Source of the DNA: Homarus americanus | Taxonomy: Eukaryota > Arthropoda > Malacostraca > Decapoda > Nephropidae | Assembly: GCF_018991925.1 (NCBI RefSeq) | Contig: NW_024735554.1 | Span: forward strand, 2,560,407-2,624,406 | Direction: 5' to 3' | Length of the DNA: 64,000 nucleotides | Shown here: one piece after another, positions 10,620 to 21,959 of the stretch | Position numbering within the stretch: the first letter of the stretch is position 1 | Layout: each line of letters begins with the position of its first letter | Notes under the pieces: generated by a model | The model's database searches: none | Seen by the model: the letters and a program-made list of their open reading frames with translations, nothing else | What the model was told of the DNA's origin: nothing | Program-made: the position numbers and the translations under genes

Positions 10620-13600
10620 AATGGTGTTGTGTGGGGGTGTGTAGGTGTGGGGGTTGTGTGTGTTGTGTAGGTGTGGGGGTTGTGTGTTGGTGTTGTGTGT
10701 AGGTGTGGGGGTTGTGTTGTGTTGGTGTTGTGTAGGTGTGGGGTTGTGTGTTGGGGTTGTGTAGGTGTGGGGTTGTGTGTTGGGGTTGTGTGGGTGGGTT
10801 GGGTGGGTGTGGGGGTTTGTGTGTTGGGTGTGTGTGTGTGTGGGGTTTGTGTGTTGGGTTGTGTAGGTGTGGGGGTTTGTGTGTTGAGGTTGTGTAGGTG
10901 TGGGGGTTTGTGTGTTGGGGTTGGGGTTGTGTGTGGTGTGGGGTGTGGGGTGTGGTGGGGGTTGTGTGTTGGGTTTGTAGGTGTGGGGGTTTGTGTGTTG
11001 GGGTTGTGTAGGTGTGGGGGTTTGTGTGTTGGGGTTGTGTAGGTGTGGGGTTTGTGTTGGGGTTGTGGGGGTGGGTTGTGTGTGTGGTGGGGGTTGTGTG
11101 TTGGGGGTGGTGGGGGTGTGTGTGGGGTGTGTGGGTGTGGCTTGTGTTGGTGTGAGGTGTGGGGGTTGTGTGTTGGGGTTGTGTAGGTGTGGGGTCTGTG
11201 TGTTGGGCAGTAGGTGTGGGGGTTTGTGTGTTGTGAGGTGTGGGGGTTTGGTGTGTTGGGGTTTGTAGGTGTGGGGGGTTTGTGTGTTGGGGTAGGTGTG
11301 GGGGTTTGTGTGTTGGGGTTGTGTAGGTGTGGGGGGTTTGTGTGTTGGGGCTGTGTAGGTGTGGGGCTCTGTGTGTTGGCAGGTGTGGGTGTGAGGGGGG
11401 GTTTGTGTGTTGGGTGTTGTGAGGGTGGGGGGTTGTGTGTGTTGGGCTGTGTAGGTGTGTGGGTTTGTGTGTTGGGGCTGTGGGGCTTGCATTGGGGCTG
11501 TGCAGGTGTGGGGTTGTGGTGTGTGGTGTGTGTGGGGCTTGTGTGTGGGCTTGTGTAGGTGTGGGGTTTGTGTGTTGGGGTTGTGTAGGTGGGAGTTTGT
11601 GTGTTGGGGTTGTAGGTGTGTGTGCTGGGGCTGGTGTGGGGGGTTTGTGTGTGTTGGTGTTGTGTAGGTGTGGGGTTTGTGTGCTGGGTCGTGTAGGTGT
11701 GGGGGTTTGTGTTGGGCTTGTGTAGGTGTGGGGGTTTGTGTGTTGGGCTTGTGTAGGTGGGTCGTGTTGGGGTTGTGTAGGTGTGGGGTTTGTGTGTTGG
11801 GCTGTAGTGTGGGGGTTTGTGTGTTGGGTTGGTGGGTGGGGGTTTGTGTGTTGGGGTTGTGTAGGTGTGGGGGTTTGTGTGTTGGGTTGTGTGGGTGTGG
11901 GGTTTGTGTGTTGGTGTTGTGTAGGTGTGGGGGTTTGTGTGTTGGGGTTGTGTAGGTGTGGGGGGTTTGTGTGTTGGGCTTGTGTGGGGGGGGTTTTGTG
12001 TGTTGGGCTTGTGTGGGTGTGGGGGTTTGTGTGTTGGGGTTGTGTGGGTGTGGGGTTTGTGTGTTGGGCTTGTGTGTAGGTGTGGGGTTTGTGTGTTGGG
12101 GTTGTGTAGGTGTGGGGTTTGTGTGTGTGGGTTGTGTAGGTGTGGGGGTTTGTGTGTGGGCTTGTGTAGGTGTGGGGTTTGTGTGTTGGGGTTGTGTGGG
12201 TGTGGGGTTTGTGTGTTGGGGTTGTGTGGGTGGGGTTTGTGTTGAGTTGTGTGGGTGTGGGGTTTGTGTTGGGGTTGTGTAGGTGTGGGGTTTGTGTGTT
12301 GGTGTGTGTAGGTGGGGGGTTTGTGTGTTGGGGTTGTGTAGGTGTGGGGTTTGTGTGTTGGGGTTGTGTGGGTGTGGGGTTTGTGTGTTGGGGTTGTGTA
12401 GGTGTGGGGTTTGTGTGTTGGGGTTGTGTGGGTGTGGGGAGTTTGTGTGTTGGGGTTGTGTAGGTGTGGGGTTTGTGTGTTGGGGTTGTGTAGGTGTGGG
12501 GGTTTGTGTGTTGTTGTGTAGGTGTGGGGGTTTGTGTGTTGGGGTTGTGTGTGGGTGGGGGTTTTGTGTGTTGGGGTTGTGTAGGTGTGGGGGTTTGTGT
12601 TGGGGTTGTGTGGGTGTGGGGTTGTGTGTTGGGGTTGTGTGGGGTGTGGGGGTTTGTGTGTTGGGGTTGTGTAGGTGTGGGAGTTTGTGTGTTGGGGTTG
12701 TGTAGGTGTGGGGGTTTGTGTGTTGGGGTTGTGTGGTGTGGGGTTCGTGTGTGGGGGGTGAGGTGTGGGGTTTGTGTGTGGGCTTGTGTGAGGTGTGGGG
12801 GTTTGTGTGTTGGGCTTGTGTAGGTGTGGGGTTTGTGTGTTGGGGTTGTGTAGGTGTGGGGTTGTGTGTGGGGTTGTGTAGGTGTGGGGGTTTGTGTGTT
12901 GGGGTTGTGTAGGTGTGGGGGTTGTGTGTTGGGGTTGTGTAGGTGTGGGGGTTTGTGTGTTGGGGTTGTGTAGGTGTGGGGGTTTGTGTGTGTGGGCTTG
13001 TGTGGGTGTGGGGTTTGTGTGTTGGGCTTGTGTAGGTGTGGGGTTTGTGTGTTGGGGTTGTGTAGGTGTGGGGTTTGTGTGTTGGTTGTGTAGGTGTGGG
13101 GTTTTGTGTGTTGGGTTGTGTAGGTGTGGGGGTTTGTGTGTGTGGGTTGTGTGAGGTGTGGGGGTTTGTGTGTTGGGCTTGTGTGGTGTGGGGTTTGTGT
13201 GTTGGTGTGTGCAGTGTAGGGGTTTGTGTGTTGGGGTTGTGTGGGTGTGGGGTTTGTGTGTTGGGGTTGTGTAGGTGTGGGTTTGTGTGTTGGGGTTGTG
13301 TGTAGGTGTGGGGGTTTGTGTGTTGGTGTGTAGGTGTGGGGGTTTGTGTGTTGGGGTTGTGTAGGTGTGGGGGGTTTGTGTGTTGGGGTTGTGTAGGTGT
13401 GGGAGTTTGTGTGTTGGGCTTGTGTAGGTGTGGGGTTTGTGTGTTGGGGTTGTGTAGGTGTGGGGTTTGTGTTGGTGTTGTGTGTAGGTGTGGGGGTTTG
13501 TGTGTTGGGGTTGTGTAGGTGTGGGGGTTTGTGTGTTGGGGTTGTGTGGGTGTGGGGTTGTGTGTTGGGGGTTGTGTAGGTGTGGGGGTTTGTGTGTTGG

Positions 13601-13790
13601 GCTTGTGTAGGTGTGGGGGTGTGTGTGTGTTGGGGTTGTGTAGGTGTGGGAGTTTGTGTGTTGGGGTTGTGTGGGTGTGGGGTTTGTGTGTTGGGGTTGT
13701 GTAGGTGTGGGGGTTCGTGTGTGTGGTTGTGTAGGTGTGGGGGTTTGTGTGTTGGGCTTGTGTAGGTGTGGGGGTTTGTGTGTATATATA
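10620..13790. repeat. G/T-rich ~31-bp minisatellite (array E)
   Basis: About 100 tandem copies of a 28-31 bp unit of the form GTGTAGGTGTGGGGGTTT then GTGTGTTGGGGTT. The plus strand is nearly devoid of C over more than 3 kb, giving extreme strand asymmetry. G runs of 4-5 recur twice per unit, so quadruplex or R-loop formation is plausible. The minus strand stays open for about 1177 codons (14083-10550), but the product is only Thr/Pro/His/Gln/Asn repeats and reflects the lack of T-initiated stops; it is not called as a gene. Confidence 0.96.
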
Positions 13791-13834
13791 GACTTTGTGT
13801 GTATGTTTAAGTGTGTGTGTGTGTGTGCGCGCGC

Positions 13835-14055
13835 TTTCCTGCTTGATCTTTCTTCTGCTTTCGTCTTTCTTGGGTCTCCTTTTACCTCGCTACTTATCCC
13901 TGCTTCATCGTTCTTGTATTTTGTCTGCTTATTCCTGCTTCCAATTTTACTCTCCTGCATCGTCTTCCTTGTACTTTCTTGCTTGTGACTTTTGTTATTC
14001 CTTCTTTCTTCTGCTTCCCTAATTCCTGCTCCTTCCGCTTTCCTGCTTCTTCTAC
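13835..14055. other. Pyrimidine-rich stretch, no gene
   Basis: The sequence is rich in CTTGCTT, CTTTC and TTCCTGCTTC-like words, for example TTCCTGCTTC recurring at 13935, 14015 and 14040. It looks like a degraded pyrimidine repeat. No exon signal is recognised. Confidence 0.5.
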
Positions 14056-14187
14056 TCACCCACCACTGTGTGTATGTTGCCATGCGTCAGCGTTTGTTTA
14101 TGTACACGATCGTTGTCTGTCTGTCTAAACATATCTAGGCTTATACATGTGTCTTAATGTATATGTTTACGTGTGTGTGTGTGTGTG

Positions 14188-14696
14188 CAGTCAGCCAAAG
14201 ACGCACCGACCTCACCCTGGGTCTCGTGCTCACAATCTTACCTTGGTGAGTAAGACTATGTAAGGGTGGTTGTGATTGGTGGATCGGTTTTCGGCTGTAT
14301 CACTGTCAGGATAAATATTAAACAATCCAAAGGTAACATTTGTATAATAATAAACTATTCATTGTCTTTTAAGGTCAAGAGAAGTTTCCAAATGTTGTTA
14401 TATTTGCTTAAATAATGAAGAAAATTATTTTAATGACTTGGCAACTCAACTATACCATACAGCTGCCACAAAAGTCTCACATCAAAATTTCTTCATTATT
14501 TAAACACATATACGAACATTTGGAAACTTCTCATGATCTAAAATAATGATGAATAGTTTATTATTATACAAATGTTACCTTTGGATTGTTTTAATTTATC
14601 CTGACATTGATACAGACGAATTACTTCACCAAGTATTGCCAGGTAAAATTGTGAGCACGAGACCCATGGTGAGGTCGGTGCGTCTTTGGCTGACTG
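14188..14696. repeat. Large inverted repeat (foldback element), ~0.5 kb
   Basis: The left arm 14188-14416 is the reverse complement of the right arm 14488-14696 apart from indels, with about 70 bp of spacer. Shared landmarks are CAGTCAGCCAAAGACGCACC at the outer ends, AACAATCCAAAGGTAACATT, and GAGAAGTTTCCAAATGTT near the centre. The left arm has an extra ~35 bp near 14255-14300. It could be a foldback or MITE-type transposon, or an inverted duplication of a short single-copy sequence. No flanking target-site duplication was identified. Confidence 0.85.
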
Positions 14697-14792
14697 TACA
14701 TACCAGGTCGGGGAGGTCCTTAACACCTGTTCTCTGGCGTCTTGTTAACCTCTGCCTTGGTGACCCCTTCGTGTTCTCCAGGTCTTAGGACA

Positions 14793-15230
14793 CATTGCCT
14801 GGGAGGGGGGCTAGGAGGAGGAGTAAGAGGATAAATGAAGAAAGGAAAAGGATGAGAGGAGAGAGAGAAGAAGAGAAAGGAAGTGGTTGTCACGTCTCCC
14901 TCCTGTAAGTCATCGGCAGTAGGGAGGAGCCAGCAAGAACTAGTGGAAGCTTATGTTATTAATGACCTCGTGGAGTAAATTCTCTTCTCCCTCATCCTCC
15001 TCCCTACTCCCTCATCCCTCTCCCTTCTCCCTCATCCCTCTCTCTTCTCCTCACGCCTCACCTCTTCCACCCCCCTCCTTTTCCTCCCTCACCCCTCTCT
15101 TCCCTGTCCTGTCCCTTATCTCCTTCTCTTCCCCTTTACCCCATCCTGTCATCCCCTTCTTCCTTCACTCCTCACCCATCCCTTCCCATCATTCCCCTTT
15201 CTTCCCCTCATCTCCCCTCATTCCCTCGAC
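14793..15230. other. Facing polypurine and polypyrimidine tracts
   Basis: 14793-14885 is almost all purine on the plus strand (GGAGGAGGAG and GAGAGGAGAGAG words), and 14983-15230 is almost all pyrimidine (CTCCCTCATCCCTCTCCC words repeated). The pyrimidine block is a degenerate repeat of about 20 bp. Both are candidates for intramolecular triplex formation. No exon is recognised. Confidence 0.6.
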
Positions 15231-15270
15231 ACACTTAAAATCAGTCTCTCATAGTCACTCTACCATTACA

Positions 15271-15362
15271 TCAACAAGTTAAGGGGTTTTCAAGGGTCGT
15301 GAAACTAAGGGTGACATCAACAAGTTAAGGGGTTTTCAAAGGTCGTGAAGCTAAGGGTGACA
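15271..15362. repeat. 45-bp direct repeat, 2 copies
   Basis: ATCAACAAGTTAAGGGGTTT then TCAAGGGTCGTGAA and CTAAGGGTGACA occurs twice in tandem, with only two or three differences. Confidence 0.9.
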
Positions 15363-15597
15363 CCAATTGTTTTTGTTATGAGAGCTGATGGTACATGGTA
15401 GTGCAGCAAGAGACCTTATAAAAATAGTTTGAATTTATTTTGTTATTTTATAGAGAGTTTTGGGGTATTTTTTGTATCCGTGTTGTGGTTGTGTGAATAC
15501 AGGACTTGGTGCGACTATCCTCGGTAAAAATTAATGGCCTCAGCCTCAGTGGACGTATCTCTCTCTCTTGTGATCTAATATGACTCGGTTTAACATA

Positions 15598-15638
15598 ACC
15601 CTACCCTACCCTACCCTACCCTACCCTACCCTACCCTA
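15598..15638. repeat. (CCCTA)n interstitial telomere-like repeat
   Basis: Eight CCCTA units followed by CCCTAACC. The arthropod telomere repeat is CCTAA/TTAGG; this run is a one-base variant pentamer and sits far from any chromosome end that can be seen here. Confidence 0.85.
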
Positions 15639-15779
15639 ACCAAACAAACTCCGCCTCACCCATCCCATCCTCCCTCAGACCCAAGAGGACCTCCGCCCGC
15701 CCCCCCACCTGACTGCGCCACAGGACAAGGACATTTTCTGAGCAATAGGAAATATGGCCCCAGGAGAGAGAGTTTGCCG

Positions 15780-16255
15780 TGACATATTGTTGCTGAGAGA
15801 TATCCTGTGATATAGTGTAGCTCCTAGAGATAGTATACTGTAAATTATGACCCTGAAGAAGATAGTTATTTATGGTGCTGGGGGAGATATCCTGCTGGGG
15901 AGATATCCTGCCTGGGTTTGTTATTCGGCTGAGGGGATAGTTATCCTGGCGGGGGATAATTAGCTTGCTGGGGGATCGTTATCCTGCTGGGGAGGTAGTT
16001 ATCCTGCTGGGGAGGTAGTTATCCTGCTGGGGAAGGAGTTATCCTGCTGGGGGAGGTAGTTATTCTGCTGAAGAGGTAGTTATCCTGCTGGGGAGGTAGT
16101 TATCCTGTTGGGGAGATAGTCATCCTGCTGAGGGTAGTTATTCTTCTTGGGGTAGTTATCCAGCTGGGGAGGTAGTTATCCTGCTGGGTGTAGTTATCCG
16201 GCTGCGGGGGGTTAGTTATACTGCTGGGGCTAATTATCCTGCTGGGGGTAGTAGG
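15780..16255. repeat. 20-bp minisatellite (array F)
   Basis: About 18 degenerate copies of GTAGTTATCCTGCTGGGGAG. The left part (15780-15950) is more diverged, with GATAT in place of GTAGTTAT; the clearest copies are at 15960-16110. Confidence 0.92.
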
Positions 16256-16319
16256 ATCTTGTCGTCATGCCATTGATCTGGGATTATTGCACTTGACTTT
16301 ATTGTCATGGGGGGCATGT

Positions 16320-16505
16320 TCCGTCAGTCAGTCAGTTACAACTAGCCAGTCTGTTAGTTAGTCTCAGTAAATTAATCAATCTCAATCAGTCAGTGAATCT
16401 TTGGTAATCAGTTAGTTAATCTCAGTCGGTCAGTCTCAGCCAGTCAGTCAATCTCGGTCAGTTAGTACATCTCATTTAGTCGGTCAATCTCCGTCACTTA
16501 ATTGT
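16320..16505. repeat. Degenerate CAGTCAGT / AATCTCAGT repeat
   Basis: Short irregular repeats of CAGTCAGTTA and AATCTCAGTC spaced about 12-28 bp apart. Simple-sequence origin; no gene. Confidence 0.8.
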
Positions 16506-16849
16506 TACTTAATTTCATCTTCTGTTGACTACAGTGGTTTATGGTACAAGGGCATGGTAGACTATTACAGTGATGTGAACAGTTGTACAGGATACAGTAG
16601 TCGTGGGTACAAATTCATCCTGACGACTCGCAGGTTGTACACGTCGGGTACAGTGTGAGGTGTAACGTGCAGTGCTTGCCGGACTGTACCCCCAGGTTTC
16701 TGCGTAAGCTGTATTCTGACATATTACAAATGCATTTTTGAAGGATAGAGTGACAGGTTTTTTTTCAAGTGGGACATTGTGGTTTACAAAGGTAGGGAGT
16801 GCAGGTGTTGATTTAAATAATGTATAATTGTAGTGCATTGCAAAGGTGT

Positions 16850-17240
16850 TACAAAAGTGCTTGTTGCGATGCCTGGCAGAGGCGGTGTTTGTCGGCCATC
16901 GCTGGAGTGCATTGCGCCGGGGCCTTTGAAGGTGCATTACACGACGGCAGCGGTGACGATGTTCCGTGGTGGTGACGCTAACAAAAATGCACGTCGCCGG
17001 GGGGGGAGGGGGCGTTAAGAGGAACTGCATGCTGGGAAGAGAGAAGGTAGGGGGAAGGAAGAGGGGGAACACACGCACACACACTCACACTCTCGTAAGG
17101 TAGTGTGTGGTGTGGTGGGACTGTATCGATTACCCAGCCGCCACCCACTGCTGCAGGCACTACCCTCCTCCTCCTCCCCCTTCTGCTGCTGCTGCCGGAA
17201 TGCAGGCGACGGGAGACCTGGTGGTGGTGGCGGTGGGTAG
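16850..17240. promoter_or_regulatory. CpG-rich stretch, possible promoter
   Basis: CpG dinucleotides cluster here (for example GCGATGCC, GTCGGCCATCGC, GCGCCGGGG, ACGACGGCAGCG, ACGTCGCCGG) far more densely than in the flanking repeats. Short open frames exist on both strands, including an ATG at 17200, but none resembles a known protein. A promoter or first exon is possible; it could also be GC-rich unique sequence. Confidence 0.25.
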
Positions 17241-17255
17241 CAGGCCGTGGGTGGG

Positions 17256-17364
17256 TGGGTCAGGAGTGTGTCATGGTGAGTGGGTCAGGAGTGTGTCATG
17301 GTGAGTGGGTCAGGAGTGTCTCATGGTGAGTGGGTCAGGGGTGTGTCATGGTGAGTGGGTCAGG
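17256..17364. repeat. 25-bp direct repeat, ~4 copies
   Basis: Copies of GGGTCAGGAGTGTGTCATGG then TGAGT, nearly identical. Confidence 0.93.
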
Positions 17365-17445
17365 TGGGTTAGGTTTGGTTGGGTCCTATTAAGACTGGGC
17401 CTCATTTTGACCTGTCACCATGGAGACAGTACACAGTGTGCAGCC

Positions 17446-17528
17446 TATAACACACACACACCCCCCACACACACACACACACCCCCCCACACACACACAC
17501 CCCACACACACACACACACACACACAGA

Positions 17529-17585
<57 letters not shown>

Positions 17586-17625
17586 CCCACACACACACAC
17601 ACACACACCCACACACACACACCCA

Positions 17626-17688
<63 letters not shown>
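17446..17688. repeat. Long (CA)n microsatellite with C-run interruptions
   Basis: About 240 bp of CA repeats broken by CCCCCC, CACCCACA and CAGACA interruptions. Confidence 0.98.
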
Positions 17689-17689
<1 letters not shown>

Positions 17690-17884
17690 ATGGTCATTAC
17701 AGCAGAGTAATATTATGTCATCCCTTTTTCCTGTGTACAACTTACCTGTGTTATTTCTCTACTGTGATCAGGAAGGTCATGTTTATTATACGGTTGCTGG
17801 GTCGGAGGTCAAGGTCAATAATTGTAGATTATTATAAGGTCAGGTCAAGGTCATTAATTCTAAGTGATTATAGAATGTTAATCT

Positions 17885-17983
17885 TTGAACCCAACCCAAC
17901 GTAACCTAACCTTACTTGACCTAAACTGACCAAACCCAATCTAACGAAACGAAGTCTAATCTAACCTAACCTAACCTAACCTA
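17885..17983. repeat. Interstitial (CCTAA)n telomere-type repeat, partly decayed
   Basis: Four clean CTAAC units at about 17960-17982 are preceded by about 75 bp of mutated CCTAAC/CCAAC words. On the other strand this is TTAGG, the telomere repeat of most arthropods. An interstitial relic is most likely. Confidence 0.8.
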
Positions 17984-17989
17984 TTGTAA

Positions 17990-18224
17990 AGGTCCGCCCT
18001 CTGAACCTTGACCTGACTCGTTAAACCCTGGACCCCTGTCACTATTATGGCTCCGTGGGGTCACTCCAACTACCTGGTTTAACCCACCAGTTTAAACCTG
18101 CTGGTGTCACGGTAATTAAGTAAACCTAGTGACCGACAGACAGACAGACACCTCCAGGGGGAGAACCTGACCTGAGCTGACCTTGGCATGGGGCGGGGGA
18201 TAAAAATATATAGGTATTTTGCTG
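17990..18224. other. Unique sequence, no gene seen
   Basis: Contains a short (CAGA)n run at about 18133-18148 and otherwise no recognisable feature. Confidence 0.5.
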
Positions 18225-18675
18225 CAGTGGAGGAGGAGGGAGAGAAGGAAGTAAATGGGAGGAAAATAGAAGAGGGAAGGAGTGGGAGGGAGAGGGAAGT
18301 GAATAGGAGGAAAATGTGAGAGGGAAGTTGAGTGAGAGGGAAAGGGAAGTGTATAAGAGATAAAAAGAAGAGAGGAATGAATCGAGGGAAAGAAATATGC
18401 GAGGAAAGCTAGTGAGAGAAAGAAGCGAGAGGGGGAGTGAGTGGGAGGGAGTAAACAGTGAGAGGTGAGTGAGTGGGAGGGAGTAAACAGTAAGAGGTGG
18501 AGGAGGGGAGGGAGTAAACAGGAGAGGTGAGTGAGTGAGGGAGGGAGTAAACAGTGAGAGGTGAGGGGGAGGGGGGAGGGAGTAAAGGGAGGTGAGTGAG
18601 TGAGTGGGAGGGAGTAAACAGTGAGAGGTGAGTGAGTGAGTGGGAGGGAGTAAACAGTGAGAGGTGAGTGAGTGG
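18225..18675. repeat. Purine-rich minisatellite (array G)
   Basis: From about 18430, tandem copies of GGGAGTAAACAGTGAGAGGT followed by (GAGT)2-4GGGAG, about 32-40 bp, with the GAGT count varying. To the left (18225-18430) is an older purine-rich version with GGGAGAGGGAAGT words. The minus strand has a long open frame of Ser/Leu/Pro repeats, which is not a gene. Confidence 0.92.
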
Positions 18676-18820
18676 CTCTCCCCTCATCTGTATGCTGCCA
18701 GTAATTTCCGACCACTACAGGAGGTTTAGTACTTCTCTCCCTCTCCCACTTACCTCTGTTTTCTCTCCTCTCGCTCTTTTTCTTTTTATTTCATCCGTCC
18801 TGATTTTCGTGTGTGGGGGA

Positions 18821-18821
<1 letters not shown>

Positions 18822-18860
<39 letters not shown>
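18822..18860. repeat. (GA)n microsatellite
   Basis: About 19 GA dinucleotides. Confidence 0.97.
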
Positions 18861-18862
<2 letters not shown>

Positions 18863-18879
18863 TCTACCATGCACACCTG

Positions 18880-19560
18880 ATGAAGTGTTTTGTTATCGTA
18901 AGTCAGCTGATCTGTTAAGTTAACTCCCCCGGACATTGAAGATGAAACTCCTACCATGAAAGTTGATCCCCATACATAGAAGTTATATCCTCTGGCATTG
19001 AAACTCAACCTCACATTGATATGGAACCCCATACTTTAAACACATTACATCAAGTTTAAAATATATACGTTCACTTTGAACTCTGTTACTGTATTTGAAT
19101 ACAATATTGTTAAGTTTAAACCTTTGTAATCAAGGTTTTATTATCTTACATTAAGTTTGAACCTTTCCACATTAAATTCGAAGCACTTACGGTAAAATTG
19201 TCTCATTTATACGTAATTAGGACGATTTACATCAAATTAAGATGATTTACATGGAATGAAGACGATTTTTATGTGGAATATAAACCATCTTGCTCATTAA
19301 ATCGTATACGTATTCTCCTTACAGAACATCTGAATCCTTCATAATATCGTATCCGAATCGAACTTTTCTGAGTATCCGAATCCCTTTATTTGTACTGAAC
19401 ATCTGAACCTCTTTATATCGTATCTGAATTGAACCCTTTTCCGAACATCCTAACCCTTCTTAATATCATCCGAACCGGTCTCTTAATTTTTTTTCCGAAT
19501 TGAACCATTTACCGAGCATCTGAACCCTTTTATATTTTGCCTATATCGCCTGCCTAAAGG
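18880..19560. repeat. Very decayed tandem repeat region
   Basis: Words such as CATTGAA-TTGAACC, ACATCAAGTTTAAA and CATTAAGTTTGAACC recur about every 30-40 bp up to about 19250. Then CGAATCGAACTTTTC, CATCTGAACC-TTTATATCGTATC and similar words recur about every 55-65 bp. These look like two old arrays, now mutated. No exon is seen. Confidence 0.5.
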
Positions 19561-20104
19561 ATAAACGTTTTACAACCCATTAAAACTCTTCAGGTTGATA
19601 TATCATTATTTTTATTGTGGGTATTTCTCGTATGATTTAATCGCCTTAATTAAAATGTAAAAAACATTTGACTTTGAATACTGAAAATCTATTAAAACGA
19701 GATACAGCATCGTGTATAAAAACCCAATGGTGAATTACGACTCAAAACCCTGCTTCAGTCTCTCTCTAAGGTATATCCCAGAGGTGATGACTCGCCTTTA
19801 AAGCTCTGAACTTTGACCTTCTTTACAGTGTGGGTGGGGAAGGAGGTGTCCTTTGTCGTCTGGTGATGTTAAGATCAAGTTATGTACACAAGATTGTAAT
19901 GGGTGGTGGGGGAGATGAGGTAGTGGTGGTGGGTTGGAGAAGTAGATGGTGGTGATGGTGATGGTAGTGATGACCATTGGGTTATAAGGGTAGTCGAAAG
20001 GGAGTAGGTATTGTATTACCATCAGGAGATAAGTCCAGTTTCCTTACTAACACACACACACTGGTAAATATCCTCACCGCACTCACTATATTGTTTGTTG
20101 ACAG
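19561..20104. other. Unique sequence, no gene seen
   Basis: AT-rich to about 19720. Then a GT/GG-rich patch at 19900-19960 with GGTGGTGATGGTGATGG-type words. Ends in a pyrimidine-rich run that precedes the candidate exon at 20105. Confidence 0.5.
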
Positions 20105-20170
20105 CAATTAATCTCCCGTGTGCCATCCCGCTGGGGGTGGTGACGCAGGTGGAGGAGTGCTCATCGTCAG
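20105..20170 (+). CDS. Candidate exon of an unidentified gene
   Basis: A 66-bp stretch bounded by an acceptor-like sequence (TTGTTTGTTGACAG before it) and a good donor (TCGTCAG/GTGGGT). Only one frame is open. With two leading bases and one trailing base it reads INLPCAIPLGVVTQVEECSS. The composition looks protein-like, and PLGVV-QVE loosely resembles a strand of myotubularin-type GRAM domains (typically PLGVI-RVEK), but this is from memory and weak. The phase does not allow direct splicing to the EndoA exon at 33194 (1+1 bases), so it would belong to another gene or be a false exon. No neighbouring exon was identified. Confidence 0.22.
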
Positions 20171-20814
20171 GTGGGTGGTGGGGTTCCATTTATATCTTTA
20201 TCGCCAGGTAAAGTCCTTGGATCTCGCTGGGGATACAGGAATAGTTGCTATCCGCCCATAAATAACTTTCTCCGAGTTAGTTCAATGTGTTGCCTCGTAG
20301 ACGCCCACCACCACCTGAGAATGGCTCTTGCCTTTTGGAATTTCATAAAATCTCAAAACGACTTAAATATGGACGATAAATGGTCCCCAGACGGTCCTTG
20401 GAAGCAATTTCAAGTATCATTTGGCGGTGGAGACTGTGCTGCTAATGACCTGGTTATAAATTAATACCCTACCATGTACAGTGTGGCTCGCCTCGCTTGC
20501 TGCTGTTGATGTACAGTATGTCCAGGGTCAGATGAGTCCTCTTACACTTTGCTGCTGGAGTCACGTCAAGTTGTTAATTAAATGGATATTGTTTTGTAAA
20601 GTTTGTTGCAGCTATTGTTCAAATTGGCAGGGAGAAGTTAACACCTTGTTTCACGCCTTTGTATAGTTTACCCGGCCTCTTGGCTGCTGCAGCTGTTTAT
20701 ATTGTTATCAGAGTTTGATGATTAACTCACACTGTATTATACCATCTCCCCCTTCATCTGTGTCTGTTTACGCCTAAACTACTTCTTATCGATTAAATTT
20801 GAAATCAGCTCATC
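20171..20814. other. Unique sequence, no gene recognised
   Basis: A frame of about 97 codons is open from 20171 to 20464 on the plus strand, but its product (with segments such as MALAFWNFIKSQ) is not recognised and there is no splice or homology support. Nothing else is seen. Confidence 0.4.
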
Positions 20815-21310
20815 TCACTCTGTACCCTACACCCCTGTACCCTACTCCCTGTACCCTACTCCTCCACCCCTGCACCCCACACCTCCCACTCCTGCACCCC
20901 TACACCTCACTCCTGCACCCCACACCCTCCACTCCGCACCCCTACACCTCCACCCCACACCTCCACCACACCTCCCACTCCGCACCCACACTCACATTCA
21001 GCACCCCACACCTCCCACCTCACACCCACACCTCCACTCCTGCACCCTACACCTCCACACTCCAGCCCTCTCACCTCACACCTCCACCTACACCCACACC
21101 CTCACTCCTGCACCCTACACCTCCACATTCCAGCACCCCTACACCTCCGCACCACCCACACCTCCACTCCCACCCACCTCACCACCCTCCACCCTACACC
21201 TCCACTCCGCACCCTACACCTCCCACTCCGCACTACACCTCCGCACTCCCGCACCCTACACCTCCACACCCAGCACCCTACACCTCCGCACTCCCCACCT
21301 ACACCTCCGC
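20815..21310. repeat. C-rich ~19-bp minisatellite (array H)
   Basis: Degenerate copies of CACCCTACACCTCCACTCC with frequent small deletions. The plus strand is nearly without G. Open frames of Thr/Pro/Ser/His type are repeat by-products. Confidence 0.93.
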
Positions 21311-21426
21311 ATTCCAAGACTCTTACATCAGAAAAAATACACTTCACAGAAATGTGAGGAAAACTGATTTTTATGAATATTTATGATATTTATATTATTC
21401 ACCTGTAGTCTGAACGCATAGCTTCT

Positions 21427-21959
<533 letters not shown>

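Noticed and set aside
10550..14083. A minus-strand open frame of about 1177 codons
   Set aside because: It lies entirely on array E. The C/A-rich strand rarely forms stop codons and the product is only Thr/Pro/Gln/His/Asn repeats with frame shifts between units.
15641..15750. Acceptor-like CCTCCCTCAG followed by an open frame starting TQEDLRPPPHL
   Set aside because: No GT donor follows and the frame ends after about 20 codons; low support.
17107..17304. Plus-strand frame with a Pro- and Ala-rich start
   Set aside because: Simple triplet repeats (CCT, CTG) explain it; the ATG at 17200 lacks supporting homology or splicing.
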